64,000 bases of DNA from an uncultured Rhizobiaceae group bacterium (GCA_937958815.1 CALGMR010000004.1:124001-188000); one strand, 5' to 3'. Numbered from the stretch's first letter, positions 36,276 to 45,990 are shown. The notes: generated from the letters alone by a model not told the origin. A program made the numbers and translations.

Positions 36276-36306
36276 AAAGGTTTTGTTTACCCAATCGCAA
36301 ACCTTT
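36276..36306. promoter_or_regulatory. Inverted repeat between chpT and eipA
   Basis: AAAGGTTT (36276-36283) and AAACCTTT (36299-36306) form a perfect 8-bp inverted repeat with a 15-bp spacer, about 110 bp from either start. Probably an operator for one or both divergent genes; the regulator is unknown. Confidence 0.4.
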
Positions 36307-36417
36307 TGCTTCAAATTGTAAGTAAGTGAGGTAACGGCCCAATTTTCGTTCCACTTTGTTGTCATCGTTTTTTGACAGCATTCTTTAGTTTTGCGTAATC
36401 AGGTGGAGTACACCCCA

Positions 36418-37032
36418 ATGTCTAAAACAAATCGCGCGTTCAAATCAGTCAGACACATTGCTGCAGCAGTTGTGTTGGGCTTGTCCGTTTTTGCAACGTC
36501 AACAATTCTTTCGTCCGGCCCGCAGACTTCAGCGATGGCTCAGGAAGCTCAAGCTTATTCAAACAATGAATTGGTGAATGCCGGTCATAATTTTTTTGGA
36601 TCAACATCCAGTGGCCTTGGCACATTGATCGAAAAAGCAATCTCCGCCTACGGTCTGCCAAATGGTTATGTTTTGGGTGAAGAAGGTTCTGGCGCCCTTG
36701 TTGGCGGCCTACGATATGGAGAAGGCAAGCTTTACACCAAAAATGCTGGCGATCACCAAGTCTATTGGCAAGGGCCTTCCATCGGTTGGGACTTTGGCGG
36801 AGACGGAAACCGCACAATGATGTTGGTCTACAACCTGACCGATACAGACAAATTGTTCCGTCGCTATATTGGTGTGAGTGGATCGGCCTATCTTGTTGGC
36901 GGTCTTGGTATGACAGTTATGAAACACGGCGACACGGTTCTTGTGCCCGTGCGCACCGGCGTTGGCGCCAGACTTGGCGTGAACATCGGTTACCTAAAAA
37001 TGCGTCCTTACGCGACTTGGAACCCTTTTTAG
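36418..37032 (+). CDS. eipA: Envelope integrity protein EipA (DUF1134)
   Basis: Periplasmic protein needed in Brucella for envelope integrity; the fold is a small beta-barrel. Signal peptide about residues 14-45 (AAAVVLGLSVFATSTILSSG). The mature domain shows NNELVNAGHNFFG, ISAYGLPNGYVLGEEGSGA, LYTKNAGDHQVYWQGPSIGW and the C-terminal RTGVGARLGVNIGYLK then WNPF, matching EipA along its length. Start ATG at 36418 with AGGTGGAG upstream; 204 residues. Confidence 0.93.
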   Translation: MSKTNRAFKSVRHIAAAVVLGLSVFATSTILSSGPQTSAMAQEAQAYSNNELVNAGHNFFGSTSSGLGTLIEKAISAYGLPNGYVLGEEGSGALVGGLRYGEGKLYTKNAGDHQVYWQGPSIGWDFGGDGNRTMMLVYNLTDTDKLFRRYIGVSGSAYLVGGLGMTVMKHGDTVLVPVRTGVGARLGVNIGYLKMRPYATWNPF

Positions 37033-37077
37033 GCCTGGGTTACAAATCCTGAGTCAAACTCAGGTCATAAATGCATG

Positions 37078-37132
37078 AAAGAGGTGGGAAAGACCGGAGC
37101 CTTGTGGCAGGTTGTTCCCGCCTCTTTGTGTT
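37078..37132 (+). terminator. Long stem after eipA, possible terminator
   Basis: AAAGAGGTGGGAA (37078-37090) pairs with TTCCCGCCTCTTT (37115-37127) over thirteen positions with one wobble, around a 24-nt loop, followed by GTGTTTTGG. A second perfect stem CCTGAGT/ACTCAGG (37048-37064) lies just before. The T-run is weak, so it could instead be a leader structure for the next gene. Confidence 0.5.
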
Positions 37133-37188
37133 TTGGCACAACTGGCATAAATTGCATTTCTTCTTGATGTCTTAGAAAGCTGGTATCT

Positions 37189-38358
37189 GTGCTCGAAAGT
37201 GGTCTTTTCTTCATCCTTGGTTTCTTGTGCGCAATGCTTTTGGCCCTTCTTGTGGCTCCTGCCATTTGGCGCAGAGCTGTTGCACTCACCAGAAAGCGCA
37301 TTGAAAGCGCAGTGCCTCTTTCGGTAAACGAAATGAGAGGGGAAAAAGATCGCCTCCGCGCCGAATTCGCAATGACACAAAGACGCCTTGAAAAATCTGT
37401 CGACGAATTGAAAGCAAAATCAGCAGAACAACTCATCGATATCAATCGTCGCCGCGATGAAATGAACAAGCTTGAAGAGACAGCATTGGAGCGCAATGTG
37501 GAAATCGAAGCGCTGCAAGCCCAAAGCAAAAAGCTGCGCGATGATCTCGCATCTCGTGAAGACGAATTGTCAGAAACGAAGTTCAAACTTGCAGATGTCG
37601 AAACCAGATTTGAAGACCAGTCCTTGAACCTGAATTCATTGACCAGTGATTATCGCAAAGTCGTTGACCAGTTTGATGATCAAAAAATTGAAATGGTCAC
37701 CCGCGACACCAAACTGGCATCTGTCCAAGATGAAACCAGAGACAGCAAACGCCTCTTAACTGAGCGTGCAAAAGAAATTGAAAAACTTGGCTCTGATTTG
37801 AAAGTCGCCAATCGCGCTCTTAAATCTGAGAAAAGCAAAATCAGTCAACTTGATACCAAGCTAGCGAATATGCAGGCGCAATTGGCGGACATGGAAGCCA
37901 AGCTTCAAAGACGAAATGCAGATATCGAACGCTTGCGTGGAAAAGCAACTGACGGTGAAAGCGCTTCGTTGGACGTGTCTAATGAACTTGAAAAACGTCT
38001 TGATGAATCTCTCCTCCAGCAATCTGATCTGCGTGACCAACTGGCAACTGTGGAAAGCGAGCGGGAAACCCTGCGGATTGAGTTGAGCGCACTTAAAATT
38101 TCAGGCGCTTCTCACACTGATGCGCCTCAGCAAAATGACAGCGATGTAAATGCCGAGTTCCGGGAAAAAATTGCAGCCCTCGCTGCAAAAGTGACCGCCG
38201 CCACGTCTGAGGCTGAAGGCGATACTTCGCCGATAAAAGAGGCATTGAAGAAGACCCCAAAATCAAAAACCTCAAAAGCCCGTTCTAAAGGAGCATCAAA
38301 GTCGTCCAGTCTCGCTGAGCGCATAAAGAGCCTTCAAGATCAATCTGAGTCAGCTTAA
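37189..38358 (+). CDS. Membrane-anchored coiled-coil protein
   Basis: A 389-residue protein with one N-terminal membrane helix (FFILGFLCAMLLALLVAPAIW) followed by about 250 residues of continuous predicted coiled coil with heptad-like Leu/Glu/Lys patterning, then a disordered Lys/Ser-rich tail (KKTPKSKTSKARSKGAS). The design suggests an inner-membrane tethered cytoplasmic rod, perhaps structural; conserved in Rhizobiales without assigned role. Starts at GTG 37189, preceded by AAGCTGG. Its stop overlaps the ATG of the DUF2256 gene. Confidence 0.8.
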   Translation: MLESGLFFILGFLCAMLLALLVAPAIWRRAVALTRKRIESAVPLSVNEMRGEKDRLRAEFAMTQRRLEKSVDELKAKSAEQLIDINRRRDEMNKLEETALERNVEIEALQAQSKKLRDDLASREDELSETKFKLADVETRFEDQSLNLNSLTSDYRKVVDQFDDQKIEMVTRDTKLASVQDETRDSKRLLTERAKEIEKLGSDLKVANRALKSEKSKISQLDTKLANMQAQLADMEAKLQRRNADIERLRGKATDGESASLDVSNELEKRLDESLLQQSDLRDQLATVESERETLRIELSALKISGASHTDAPQQNDSDVNAEFREKIAALAAKVTAATSEAEGDTSPIKEALKKTPKSKTSKARSKGASKSSSLAERIKSLQDQSESA

Positions 38359-38519
38359 TGGCGCATAAGAAAGCCGAGATCCCCGAAAAAGACTGCGCCA
38401 CTTGCGGTCGCCCTTTCGCGTGGCGCAAGAAATGGGAAAAGAACTGGGACGAAGTGAAATATTGCTCGAAAAAATGCGCAAGCCAACGCAATAAGGTCGC
38501 AGCACGTTTCAATAAGTAG
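38358..38519 (+). CDS. DUF2256 small zinc-ribbon-like protein
   Basis: A 53-codon gene: begins MAHKKAEIPEKDCATCGRPF, continues AWRKKWEKNWDEVKYCSKKC and ends with a basic tail. The two pairs Cys-x2-Cys (Cys13/16) and Cys-x3-Cys (Cys36/40) should bind one zinc ion. Length and motifs match DUF2256. ATG overlaps the TAA of the coiled-coil gene by one base, so translation is coupled. Function unknown; a nucleic-acid-binding role is a guess. Confidence 0.85.
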   Translation: MAHKKAEIPEKDCATCGRPFAWRKKWEKNWDEVKYCSKKCASQRNKVAARFNK

Positions 38520-38614
38520 CGACCATCTGCACCCTTGAGAAGACGCACCGTGTGTGCGACGACACGAGCGAAACGGAGACCACTTTGCTCAACCAACTCG
38601 CAAAAGAACGTGTG

Positions 38615-38959
38615 ATGCTGCGTGCATTTTGTGTTCTCATTGTTTTGACAATGGGTTTCGTGACGCCTGTTCTGGCGAAATCGGTGCAAACTGGTTCCCA
38701 GCTTTCACAAAATGAATGGTCCTTGCCAGATGGCACTGTGCCAATCATTTGTTTTGGGCAAGACGATCTAGACACGCAAAACATTGCGCATTGCGATGAA
38801 TGCCGTTTTCACTTCAATCTGTTTGCTGCGCTCCCGTCAGAGGGTAGCACGCCTTTCTCCATAGTTTTTAAGCTTGGAACGCTGCATTCAGCTCCCAGCT
38901 CAATTAGAAGCCACGATTTTCTAAAACGCAGGCGTAGCCGAGCACCGCCATTGATTTGA
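38615..38959 (+). CDS. Exported DUF2946-like small protein
   Basis: A 114-residue protein with a signal peptide (LRAFCVLIVLTMGFVTPVLA). The mature part is short, with CFGQ and a HCDECRFH cluster that could bind metal, and ends in a basic tail RRRSRAPPLI. Proteins of this kind (DUF2946-like) often accompany copper genes, and here the PCuAC chaperone follows 43 bp downstream. A GTG at 38552 in frame is an alternative start. Family call is tentative. Confidence 0.6.
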   Translation: MLRAFCVLIVLTMGFVTPVLAKSVQTGSQLSQNEWSLPDGTVPIICFGQDDLDTQNIAHCDECRFHFNLFAALPSEGSTPFSIVFKLGTLHSAPSSIRSHDFLKRRRSRAPPLI

Positions 38960-39002
38960 AAAACCCACTTCAAATCAACATTAGAAAATACGGAATTCAA
39001 AC

Positions 39003-39542
39003 ATGTCTCTTAGAAAACTGAAGGCCTTTGCCTTGTCTGCTGCACTTGCAGTTTCAGCTGCCGCTTCAATCGCCAGCGCAAATGAGTACAAGGTTGGCGA
39101 TCTCGTCATCGCACATCCCATTGCACGCGCAACAGCGCCAGGCGCGCGCGTGGGTGGCGGCTATGTGGTCATTCACAACAACGGCACATCAGCCGACCGC
39201 CTAATTGGAGGCAAAGCCAAGTTTGCTGGAAAAGTCGAAATCCATGAAATGAAAATGGAAAACGACGTCATGCGGATGAAACCCATTGAGGGTGGATTGG
39301 TGATCCCGGCTGGTGAGAAAGTCATTCTCGCTCCTGGTGGAAACCACATCATGTTTATGAAACTCAGCGAAACATTGGAGCAAGGGGCAACCCACAAAGC
39401 GACCCTGACTTTTGAAAAGGCTGGCAATGTGGACGTCACATTCCAGATCAAGAGCATAGCGGAAACTTTAAAACTGAAAGACGCCTCAAAGATGGATCAT
39501 TCTAAAATGAACCACAACGGTCACAAAAAGCACGATCACTGA
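39003..39542 (+). CDS. Periplasmic copper chaperone PCuAC
   Basis: Delivers Cu(I) to the CuA site of cytochrome c oxidase. Signal peptide ending SIASA, then the PCuAC domain with copper ligands in KVEIHEMKMENDVMRM and GGNHIMFMKL (the H-M-x10-M-x21-H-x-M pattern). The C-terminal tail DHSKMNHNGHKKHDH is an extra Met/His-rich metal-binding extension. 179 residues. It is followed at once by a strong terminator. Confidence 0.93.
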   Translation: MSLRKLKAFALSAALAVSAAASIASANEYKVGDLVIAHPIARATAPGARVGGGYVVIHNNGTSADRLIGGKAKFAGKVEIHEMKMENDVMRMKPIEGGLVIPAGEKVILAPGGNHIMFMKLSETLEQGATHKATLTFEKAGNVDVTFQIKSIAETLKLKDASKMDHSKMNHNGHKKHDH

Positions 39543-39560
39543 GCCAGCAATGTAGCAACA

Positions 39561-39588
39561 AAAAAGCCCGCATCCGCGCGGGCTTTTT
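39561..39588 (+). terminator. Bidirectional terminator between PCuAC and prpE
   Basis: AAAAAGCCCGC and GCGGGCTTTTT are fully complementary with a six-base loop, so the hairpin has a U-tail on both strands. It serves the convergent PCuAC gene (plus) and prpE (minus). Confidence 0.93.
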
Positions 39589-39604
39589 CGCGGGTTGAGA
39601 GAAC

Positions 39605-41506
39605 CTACTGCCCCGCATGCTCTGACCAGCTGGCCTTGATTTCATCCAAAATTGCCGGATCATCAATCGTTGCTGGAGTTTTAAATTCCACTCCGTCGAC
39701 AACTTTTTGCATTGTCGAACGCAGTATTTTCCCTGAGCGTGTTTTCGGCAAACGCGCCACGGGAACCGCAATCTTAAACGCTGCAACAGGGCCGATTTTC
39801 TCACGCACCAGTTTCACAATTTCAGCTTGAATGTCGCCAATCGAACGGTCAACGCCCGCGTTTAGAATCACAAATCCTGCAGGCAATTGCCCCTTCAATG
39901 CATCCGCAATGCCTATAACAGCACATTCAGCAACGTCGGGATGAGAAGCGATCACTTCTTCCATGCCGCCAGTTGAAAGACGGTGACCAGCCACATTGAT
40001 GATGTCATCTGTCCGCGCCATGATAAACAGGTAGCCATCTTCGTCCATGATGCCAGCATCAGCGGTTTTGTAGTAGCCAGGAAATTCTTCCAGATAAGCT
40101 TCCTTGAAACGCTCATCGGCATTCCAAAGTGTTGGGAACGCACCAGGTGGCAGTGGCAATTTAACCACCACATTGCCGAGTTCACCGCGTGGTAATTCTT
40201 CCCCTTCGTCGCTGAGAACTCGAATATCATAGCCGGGCATGGCCACGGTTGGGGAACCATATTTGATCGGCATCAACTCAATGCCCACGGGATTGCCAGC
40301 AATCGTCCAGCCCGTTTCCGTTTGCCACCAGTGATCTATAACTGGTGTTTTCAAAATACGTTCTGCCCAGTGAATTGTATCTGGGTCTGCCCGTTCGCCC
40401 GCAAGATAAAGCATGCGGAAATTGCTCATGTCGTATTGTGAGATGAGTTTTCCTTCAGGGTCTTCCTTTTTGATCGCCCGAAATGCTGTAGGCGCAGTGA
40501 ACAGAACCGACACATTGTGCTCAGATATCACGCGCCAGAACGTGCCAGCATCAGGCGTGCCAACGGGCTTTCCTTCAAACAATATGCTCGTATTGCCATG
40601 CATGAGAGGGCCATAAATGATGTAGGAATGACCAACGACCCAACCGACATCAGACGCCGCCCAAAACACCTCGCCTGGATCAACACCGTAAATATTTTTC
40701 ATCGTCCAATGGGTGGCCACCATGTGTCCGCCATTGTCGCGAACCACACCTTTTGGTTGCCCAGTCGTGCCAGACGTATAGAGCACGTAAAGCGGATCGG
40801 TTGCCGCAACATCCACACAAGGCACGTCAGTGCCAGCATCTTTCGATATTTTCATTTCGTGCGCGTAGTCAAAATCGCGGCCGTCAATGAGATCGCACGT
40901 TTGTTGTTTGCGCTGCAAAATGATGGTGCTGTCAGGCTTATGCGCAGCCAGCTCAATCGCACCATCCAACAGTGGTTTATAAGCAATCACCCGTCCGGGC
41001 TCGATGCCACACGACGCGGAGATTATGCATTTGGGTTTGCAATCATCAATACGCGTTGCCAATTCAGCGGATGCAAATCCACCAAACACAACAGAATGCA
41101 CAGCCCCCAAACGCGCACATGCAAGCAAAGCCACGGCGGCTTCTGAAACCATGGGCATATAGATGATCACCCGGTCACCTTTCACCACACCACGGCGTTG
41201 CAAAGCGGCTGCGAGTGCAACAACTTCGTCTTTCAATTCAGAGTAAGTGAGCGTCTTTTGACTGCCCGTGATGGGACTGTCGTAGATGATTGCCGCTTGA
41301 TCTGCACGGCCATTTTCCACGTGACGGTCAACGCAATTGTAGCACGTGTTGCAGACGCCATCTGCAAACCAGCGACCTGCAACACCTTCATCAGGAAAGA
41401 AAGCTTTGGTTGGAGCTTTGACCCAATCTAACGCTTTGGAAGCCTCCATCCAGAATCCCTCTGGATCAGCTTTCCAGCCACTATAAACATCCTGATACGC
41501 ACCCAT
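39605..41506 (-). CDS. prpE: Propionate--CoA ligase
   Basis: AMP-forming acyl-CoA synthetase that activates propionate, overlapping in activity with acetyl-CoA synthetase. Motifs: LYTSGTTGQPKGV (ATP loop), WWQTETGW, and LPKTRSGKILRSTMQKV with the acetylation-target lysine. IISASCGIEPGRVIAYKPLL is characteristic of PrpE rather than Acs. The ATG at 41506 with GGGAGG upstream gives 633 residues; the longer frame to 41572 is not needed. Shares its terminator with the PCuAC gene. Confidence 0.92.
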   Translation of the reverse strand: MGAYQDVYSGWKADPEGFWMEASKALDWVKAPTKAFFPDEGVAGRWFADGVCNTCYNCVDRHVENGRADQAAIIYDSPITGSQKTLTYSELKDEVVALAAALQRRGVVKGDRVIIYMPMVSEAAVALLACARLGAVHSVVFGGFASAELATRIDDCKPKCIISASCGIEPGRVIAYKPLLDGAIELAAHKPDSTIILQRKQQTCDLIDGRDFDYAHEMKISKDAGTDVPCVDVAATDPLYVLYTSGTTGQPKGVVRDNGGHMVATHWTMKNIYGVDPGEVFWAASDVGWVVGHSYIIYGPLMHGNTSILFEGKPVGTPDAGTFWRVISEHNVSVLFTAPTAFRAIKKEDPEGKLISQYDMSNFRMLYLAGERADPDTIHWAERILKTPVIDHWWQTETGWTIAGNPVGIELMPIKYGSPTVAMPGYDIRVLSDEGEELPRGELGNVVVKLPLPPGAFPTLWNADERFKEAYLEEFPGYYKTADAGIMDEDGYLFIMARTDDIINVAGHRLSTGGMEEVIASHPDVAECAVIGIADALKGQLPAGFVILNAGVDRSIGDIQAEIVKLVREKIGPVAAFKIAVPVARLPKTRSGKILRSTMQKVVDGVEFKTPATIDDPAILDEIKASWSEHAGQ

Positions 41507-41590
41507 ATTGCGACCTCCCAATCGATATTGAGACGAATTAACAACACAAGATGAAAGAGCGCAACGCCCCATTAGTTTAAGGGTCTGGGA

Positions 41591-42340
41591 CTACAAAAAA
41601 TCTTGCACTGCCGGGCTTGTGCGCGGCTCACACTCCCAAAATTTCAGGAAATGGTCTGACCAAATATCGTAACCAATTTCGTTGGCGTGAAATCCATCTT
41701 TGCAATAGCCAGCAGGCTCGGTGATCGGCAATGGCGGCACACAAACTGCGCCGCGTTCGACGCACAATTGCGCGCCCTTGCGGTTCAACAAGTTGACGCG
41801 CAAATTCATAATAGATGCCAGTGGCTCTGGAAGAATAGGCGATTGGCGCACATCAATCGCTTGATGCCAATACATTTTGGCCTCAGGAAACTTGGTGCGC
41901 AATGCGTAAAGCACATTGCCAAATTCCTTTTTCCAACGCGGCACAGTGTGCCAATTTTTCATATCGTTGGTGCCCAGCATAATAACGATATGCGTGTAGT
42001 CCGCGGATTCAAGATTGGGGATCACCACATCTCGAATTTCGCCAGCCACAGCACTGTTGTGGCCCGAAATATGCCAATGAACCGCCTGACCCGTCTGCTC
42101 ATGAATTTTTCGCGCAAGCTGCGGACCAATAGCGCCTTTGGTGTGTTCAATCCCAACGGCTGCAGCGGACGAATCTCCAATCGTCAACAAACGTGTTGTC
42201 GCTTCGCCTGATCCATATTGCCCCGTGCGTGGCCCTTGAGCAGGCGACAGGCGCATGGAGTTTTGGCGCACCCATGTTCCTTGTACCGCATAGACGGGAA
42301 GACAGAGCCATGACAGCAAGGACGTAAGAAGAGGAGACAT
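41591..42340 (-). CDS. SGNH/GDSL-type hydrolase, exported
   Basis: A 249-residue esterase-like protein. Block I is LLTIGDSSAAAVG with the nucleophile Ser, block II Gly in GHNSAVAGEIR, block III GTNDMKN, and block V KDGFHANEIGY gives the Asp-His pair. The N-terminus (LLTSLLSWLCLPVYAVQG) is a signal peptide or membrane anchor. Substrate unknown; family members act on lipids or acetylated sugars. Lies between the CoA transferase and prpE on the same strand, 84 bp from prpE. Confidence 0.87.
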   Translation of the reverse strand: MSPLLTSLLSWLCLPVYAVQGTWVRQNSMRLSPAQGPRTGQYGSGEATTRLLTIGDSSAAAVGIEHTKGAIGPQLARKIHEQTGQAVHWHISGHNSAVAGEIRDVVIPNLESADYTHIVIMLGTNDMKNWHTVPRWKKEFGNVLYALRTKFPEAKMYWHQAIDVRQSPILPEPLASIMNLRVNLLNRKGAQLCVERGAVCVPPLPITEPAGYCKDGFHANEIGYDIWSDHFLKFWECEPRTSPAVQDFL

Positions 42341-42413
42341 AGGACTTTGCAACAAATTTTCGCTTGCTTCTGTCTAAGCTAGATTGACGTAAACATCACT
42401 CGTTTAAAGCCAA

Positions 42414-43535
42414 TTATCCAAATTCATCTCGCAGACCCATTCCATGTTCGTCCAAATCTGGAACACGACCCATTCGCGGACTTGCACCCGAGACGACTGC
42501 TGCCGGTGACAATATGGAAATCTCACCGTCGCCTGTTTCGACGGTCATCCAATTGTTTTGGGGATGCGCAACGAGATCATCAAGATCAGACAAACGCCCA
42601 TAAGCGATCCGCGCCTTATCCAATATTTCAATCATCTGTTCGCGCGATCTCTGCAAAAATGCATCACCGACAAACCCATCTACTGCTTCACGATTGTCCA
42701 GCCGCTCCACATTGGTTTTAAAACCGGTTTGAGATGGCAAATCGGGTTCACCTAAAGCCGCGCACAATCTGTGCCATTCCGCTTCATTTTGAATGGAAAT
42801 CAAAAGCGGCTTTTTATCCGCGCATTCAAAGACCCCATAAGGAGCGATTGTGGGATGTTTCAACCCCTGCCGACCAGGCGTTTTCCCACCATAGTGATGT
42901 TGCATCATGGGAACATTCATCCAATCTGCCATCGCATGAAACAGGGAAACAGAAATGGCCCTGCCTTTCCGCGCTGGGTCTCGCTCTCGCGCAAACAGCG
43001 CTTGCAAAATGGCTGCGTGGGCGCTCATGCCGGCTGCAATATCACAGACGGAAACACCCACCCGGGCGGGGCCGTGTTCCGTGCCGTTGATCGCAGCCAA
43101 ACCGCTTTCTGCCTGAATAAGAAGGTCATACGCTTTTTGATCGCGCCAAGGCCCCTCTTCCCCATATCCGGATATGGAGCATGTAATCAGTGATGGATGC
43201 TTTTTGCGCACCCCATCCAACGGCAACCCAAGACGCGCCATCACCCCGGGAGCTAAATTTTGGATCAGCACATCAGCTTGCGAAATCATGTTGCGCAAAA
43301 TGGCGAGATCAGCATCGGCTTTCAGATCAAGTGCGATGCTTTCTTTGCCGTGGTTGAGCCAGACAAAGTAGGCGCTTTGCCCTTTGGCGAGCGCATCATA
43401 CCCACGCGCAAAGTCTCCCTCAGGCCGTTCAACCTTTATCACGCGCGCACCGGCCGACGCCAAACGACCAGATGCATAAGGCGCCGCCACCGCTTGCTCA
43501 ATCGCAATGACGTTTATGTTTTCAAGATCATTCAT
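42414..43535 (-). CDS. Family III CoA transferase (CaiB/BaiF)
   Basis: A 373-residue CoA transferase. VIAIEQAVAAPYASGRLASAG and VIKVERPEGDFARGYD form the N-terminal CoA-binding part; the nucleophilic Asp is expected in KAYDLLIQAESGL. IALDLKADADL and VADAFLQRSREQM-type segments match the family. Members activate organic acids such as carnitine, formate/oxalate or 2-methylacyl compounds, so the substrate is open. It follows fba by 55 bp. Confidence 0.9.
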   Translation of the reverse strand: MNDLENINVIAIEQAVAAPYASGRLASAGARVIKVERPEGDFARGYDALAKGQSAYFVWLNHGKESIALDLKADADLAILRNMISQADVLIQNLAPGVMARLGLPLDGVRKKHPSLITCSISGYGEEGPWRDQKAYDLLIQAESGLAAINGTEHGPARVGVSVCDIAAGMSAHAAILQALFARERDPARKGRAISVSLFHAMADWMNVPMMQHHYGGKTPGRQGLKHPTIAPYGVFECADKKPLLISIQNEAEWHRLCAALGEPDLPSQTGFKTNVERLDNREAVDGFVGDAFLQRSREQMIEILDKARIAYGRLSDLDDLVAHPQNNWMTVETGDGEISILSPAAVVSGASPRMGRVPDLDEHGMGLRDEFG

Positions 43536-43590
43536 AGGTCCAGCTTTGCTGGATCAGACGCAAATGGCAATCGCAGAAATCGCTTTTCAA

Positions 43591-44619
43591 TCAAGCGTTT
43601 TCCATCGACTCATTCCATTCACCTTTTGCAGCAAGTCCATTCATCTTGGCGCGATGCGTGAACGCTTCTTGCGCAGCTGCCACGTGCTCGACCTTGCCGC
43701 GCCATGCGTTGAGAGCCGCCGCTTGCAACGCGCGACCGTAAGAATAGGTCAGCGCCCATGGCAAATCATAATTCGCATTCATTGCAGCCAAATTAGCAGT
43801 AGCTTCAACGTCGCTTTGACCACCAGACAAAAATGCAATGCCGGGGACCGCTGAGGGCACATTTCGCTTCAAAACCGCGACTGTATGCGCAGCAACTTCT
43901 TCAGGTGTATTTTGCTTTGGACACTTTGATCCTGCAATCACCATATTCGGTTTCAAGATCATGCCTTCCAGCTTCACGTTCTGTTCGTGCAATTCATTGA
44001 ACAAAACGCGCAACACATGGTCAGTGACTTCGTGGCAACGCTCAATTGTGTGATCAGCAGGGTCAGCGTCCATTTGAACTTCAGGTTCAACGATGGGCAC
44101 AATGCCAGCCTCTTGGCAAAGAGCAGCATAGCGCGCCAGTGCCTGAGCATTGGCTTTCACACCACCATGGGTTGGCAGGGTATCACTGATTGAGATGACA
44201 GCCCGCCATTTGGCAAAACGGGCTCCAGCTTCATGGTAAGCTTTCAAGCGATCGCGAAGACCATCAAGTCCTTCCGTAACTGTTTCACCGGGACGACCAG
44301 CAAGTGCATGCGCGCCCTTGTCAACTTTAATGCCGGGAACCGCACCAGCAGCGCGAATGAGATCAACAAATGGCGTGCCGTCCGCAGCCTTTTGATAAAG
44401 CGTTTCTTCAAACATGATGACGCCGGAAATACGTTCGTTCATCGCAATGCCGGCGCGGAACAACATCTCACGATAATCGCGACGGTTCTCTTCGGTGCTT
44501 TCCACGTTGATGGTATCAAACCGTTTCTTGATTGTGCCTGTGGATTCATCCGCTGCAAGAATGCCCTGTCCAGGCAGCACCATTGCTTTGGCGATATCTT
44601 CAATACGTTCTGCACTCAT
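43591..44619 (-). CDS. Class I fructose-bisphosphate aldolase
   Basis: Schiff-base aldolase interconverting fructose 1,6-bisphosphate and the two triose phosphates. GQGILAADESTGTIKKRF near the N-terminus and the later KWRAVISI, VEPEVQMDADPADHTIE, LEGMILKPNM and GIAFLSGGQSDVEA are typical; Lys in the LKPN segment is the Schiff-base residue. Start ATG at 44619 follows GAGGAG. 342 residues. Last member of the tkt-gap-pgk-fba set, with its own promoter-like region. Confidence 0.95.
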   Translation of the reverse strand: MSAERIEDIAKAMVLPGQGILAADESTGTIKKRFDTINVESTEENRRDYREMLFRAGIAMNERISGVIMFEETLYQKAADGTPFVDLIRAAGAVPGIKVDKGAHALAGRPGETVTEGLDGLRDRLKAYHEAGARFAKWRAVISISDTLPTHGGVKANAQALARYAALCQEAGIVPIVEPEVQMDADPADHTIERCHEVTDHVLRVLFNELHEQNVKLEGMILKPNMVIAGSKCPKQNTPEEVAAHTVAVLKRNVPSAVPGIAFLSGGQSDVEATANLAAMNANYDLPWALTYSYGRALQAAALNAWRGKVEHVAAAQEAFTHRAKMNGLAAKGEWNESMENA

Positions 44620-44699
44620 GGGGCCGCTCCTCAATGTGCTAATGTACAATGAGAGCTTTCGTATCACTGGCGCATAAAAACACAATTGCTGCAAAAAAT

Positions 44700-44752
44700 G
44701 CTAATCGGTTTAAACGCATTCTTTCAACGATTTACCTTAACAAGGTCGGTTA
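44700..44752 (-). promoter_or_regulatory. fba promoter region: CTTGTTAA box and LacI-type half operator
   Basis: TTAACAAGGTCGGTTAA (44736-44752; reads CTTGTTAA on the minus strand) is followed 24 bp downstream by CTAATCGGTTTA (44700-44711), whose CGATTAG half (minus strand) equals the gap operators. The arrangement and spacing mirror those at gap. Confidence 0.45.
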
Positions 44753-44796
44753 AATCTCTCGAAAATCAACGGCAGTGCCGCGAAATTGCGCGCAGG

Positions 44797-45990
44797 CTAT
44801 GTGTCTAATGCCGCAACACCAGGCAAGGTTTTGCCTTCCATCCATTCAAGGAAAGCACCGCCCGCCGTGGACACATAAGTGAAGTCCGCCGACACATTGG
44901 CATGATTGAGAGCAGACACTGTATCACCGCCCCCAGCAACAGAAATGAGGTTTCCTGCCTTTGTTTCACTTGCTGCAACTTGGGCCGCATCAACGGTGGC
45001 TTTGTCAAAAGGCTCAATTTCAAATGCACCCAAGGGGCCATTCCAGACCAGCGTGTTGGAGGATTTCATTCTATCAGAAATCAGCGCCACTGTTTCGGGC
45101 CCAGCATCCAAGATCATCATATCGCTTGGCACGTTATCAGCAGCAACCACCTTATTGGGACTGTTGGCAGCAAAGCCTTCTGCAACAACAACATCGCTCG
45201 GCAAAATTATTTCGCAATTCTCTGCACTCGCCTTCGCCAGAATATTTCGCGCCGTTTCAGCAAGATCGTGCTCACAAAGCGATTTTCCAACGCCCACACC
45301 AAGGGCGGCCAAAAACGTATTGGCCATACCACCGCCAATCACGAGATGATCGACTTTCGCCACCAGATTGCCAATCAAATCGAGCTTGGTGGAAATCTTT
45401 GCGCCCCCCACGATTGCCATAACCGGCTGTTGCGGTTGACCAAGACCTTTTTCCAGGGCTTCCAATTCTGCTTGCATGGTACGGCCTGCATAAGACGGCA
45501 GATGGTTTGCGATGCCGACTGTAGAAGCGTGCGCACGGTGTGCAGCACTAAACGCATCATTGATAAAAATATCTCCGAGCTCTGCCAGCTCTTTGCCAAA
45601 GGGGGGATTGTTCTTTTCTTCACACGGGTGAAAGCGCGTGTTTTCCAACAAAAGAACGGACCCGTTTTCCATTGCATCAATTGCAGTCACCGCTGGCTCA
45701 CCACAGCAATCGGACGCAAATGTCACCGGAACACCAAAAACTTCCGCCAATGTCGGCACAACAGGTGAAAGCGACATAGCGGGAACGACTTCACCTTTGG
45801 GTCGTCCAAAATGAGCCAAGAGAATAACTTTAGCGCCTTTGGAAACGAGCTCTAAAACTGTCGGCTTGATCCGTTCCACGCGCGTTGCATCTGTTACGCG
45901 GCCATTTTCCATAGGCACATTGATGTCGACGCGCACAAGGACGCGCTTGCAAGAAATATCGTTCAAGTCGTCAATTGTTTTAAAAGCCAT
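44797..45990 (-). CDS. pgk: Phosphoglycerate kinase
   Basis: Transfers phosphate between 1,3-bisphosphoglycerate and ADP. The N-terminal [41 protein letters not shown], the hinge and [19 protein letters not shown], and the nucleotide loop [11 protein letters not shown] are all present. 397 residues from the ATG at 45990; the frame is open to 46119 but the upstream part is unlike Pgk. A clear ribosome-binding site was not seen. Begins 71 bp after gap. Confidence 0.97.
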   Translation of the reverse strand: MAFKTIDDLNDISCKRVLVRVDINVPMENGRVTDATRVERIKPTVLELVSKGAKVILLAHFGRPKGEVVPAMSLSPVVPTLAEVFGVPVTFASDCCGEPAVTAIDAMENGSVLLLENTRFHPCEEKNNPPFGKELAELGDIFINDAFSAAHRAHASTVGIANHLPSYAGRTMQAELEALEKGLGQPQQPVMAIVGGAKISTKLDLIGNLVAKVDHLVIGGGMANTFLAALGVGVGKSLCEHDLAETARNILAKASAENCEIILPSDVVVAEGFAANSPNKVVAADNVPSDMMILDAGPETVALISDRMKSSNTLVWNGPLGAFEIEPFDKATVDAAQVAASETKAGNLISVAGGGDTVSALNHANVSADFTYVSTAGGAFLEWMEGKTLPGVAALDT

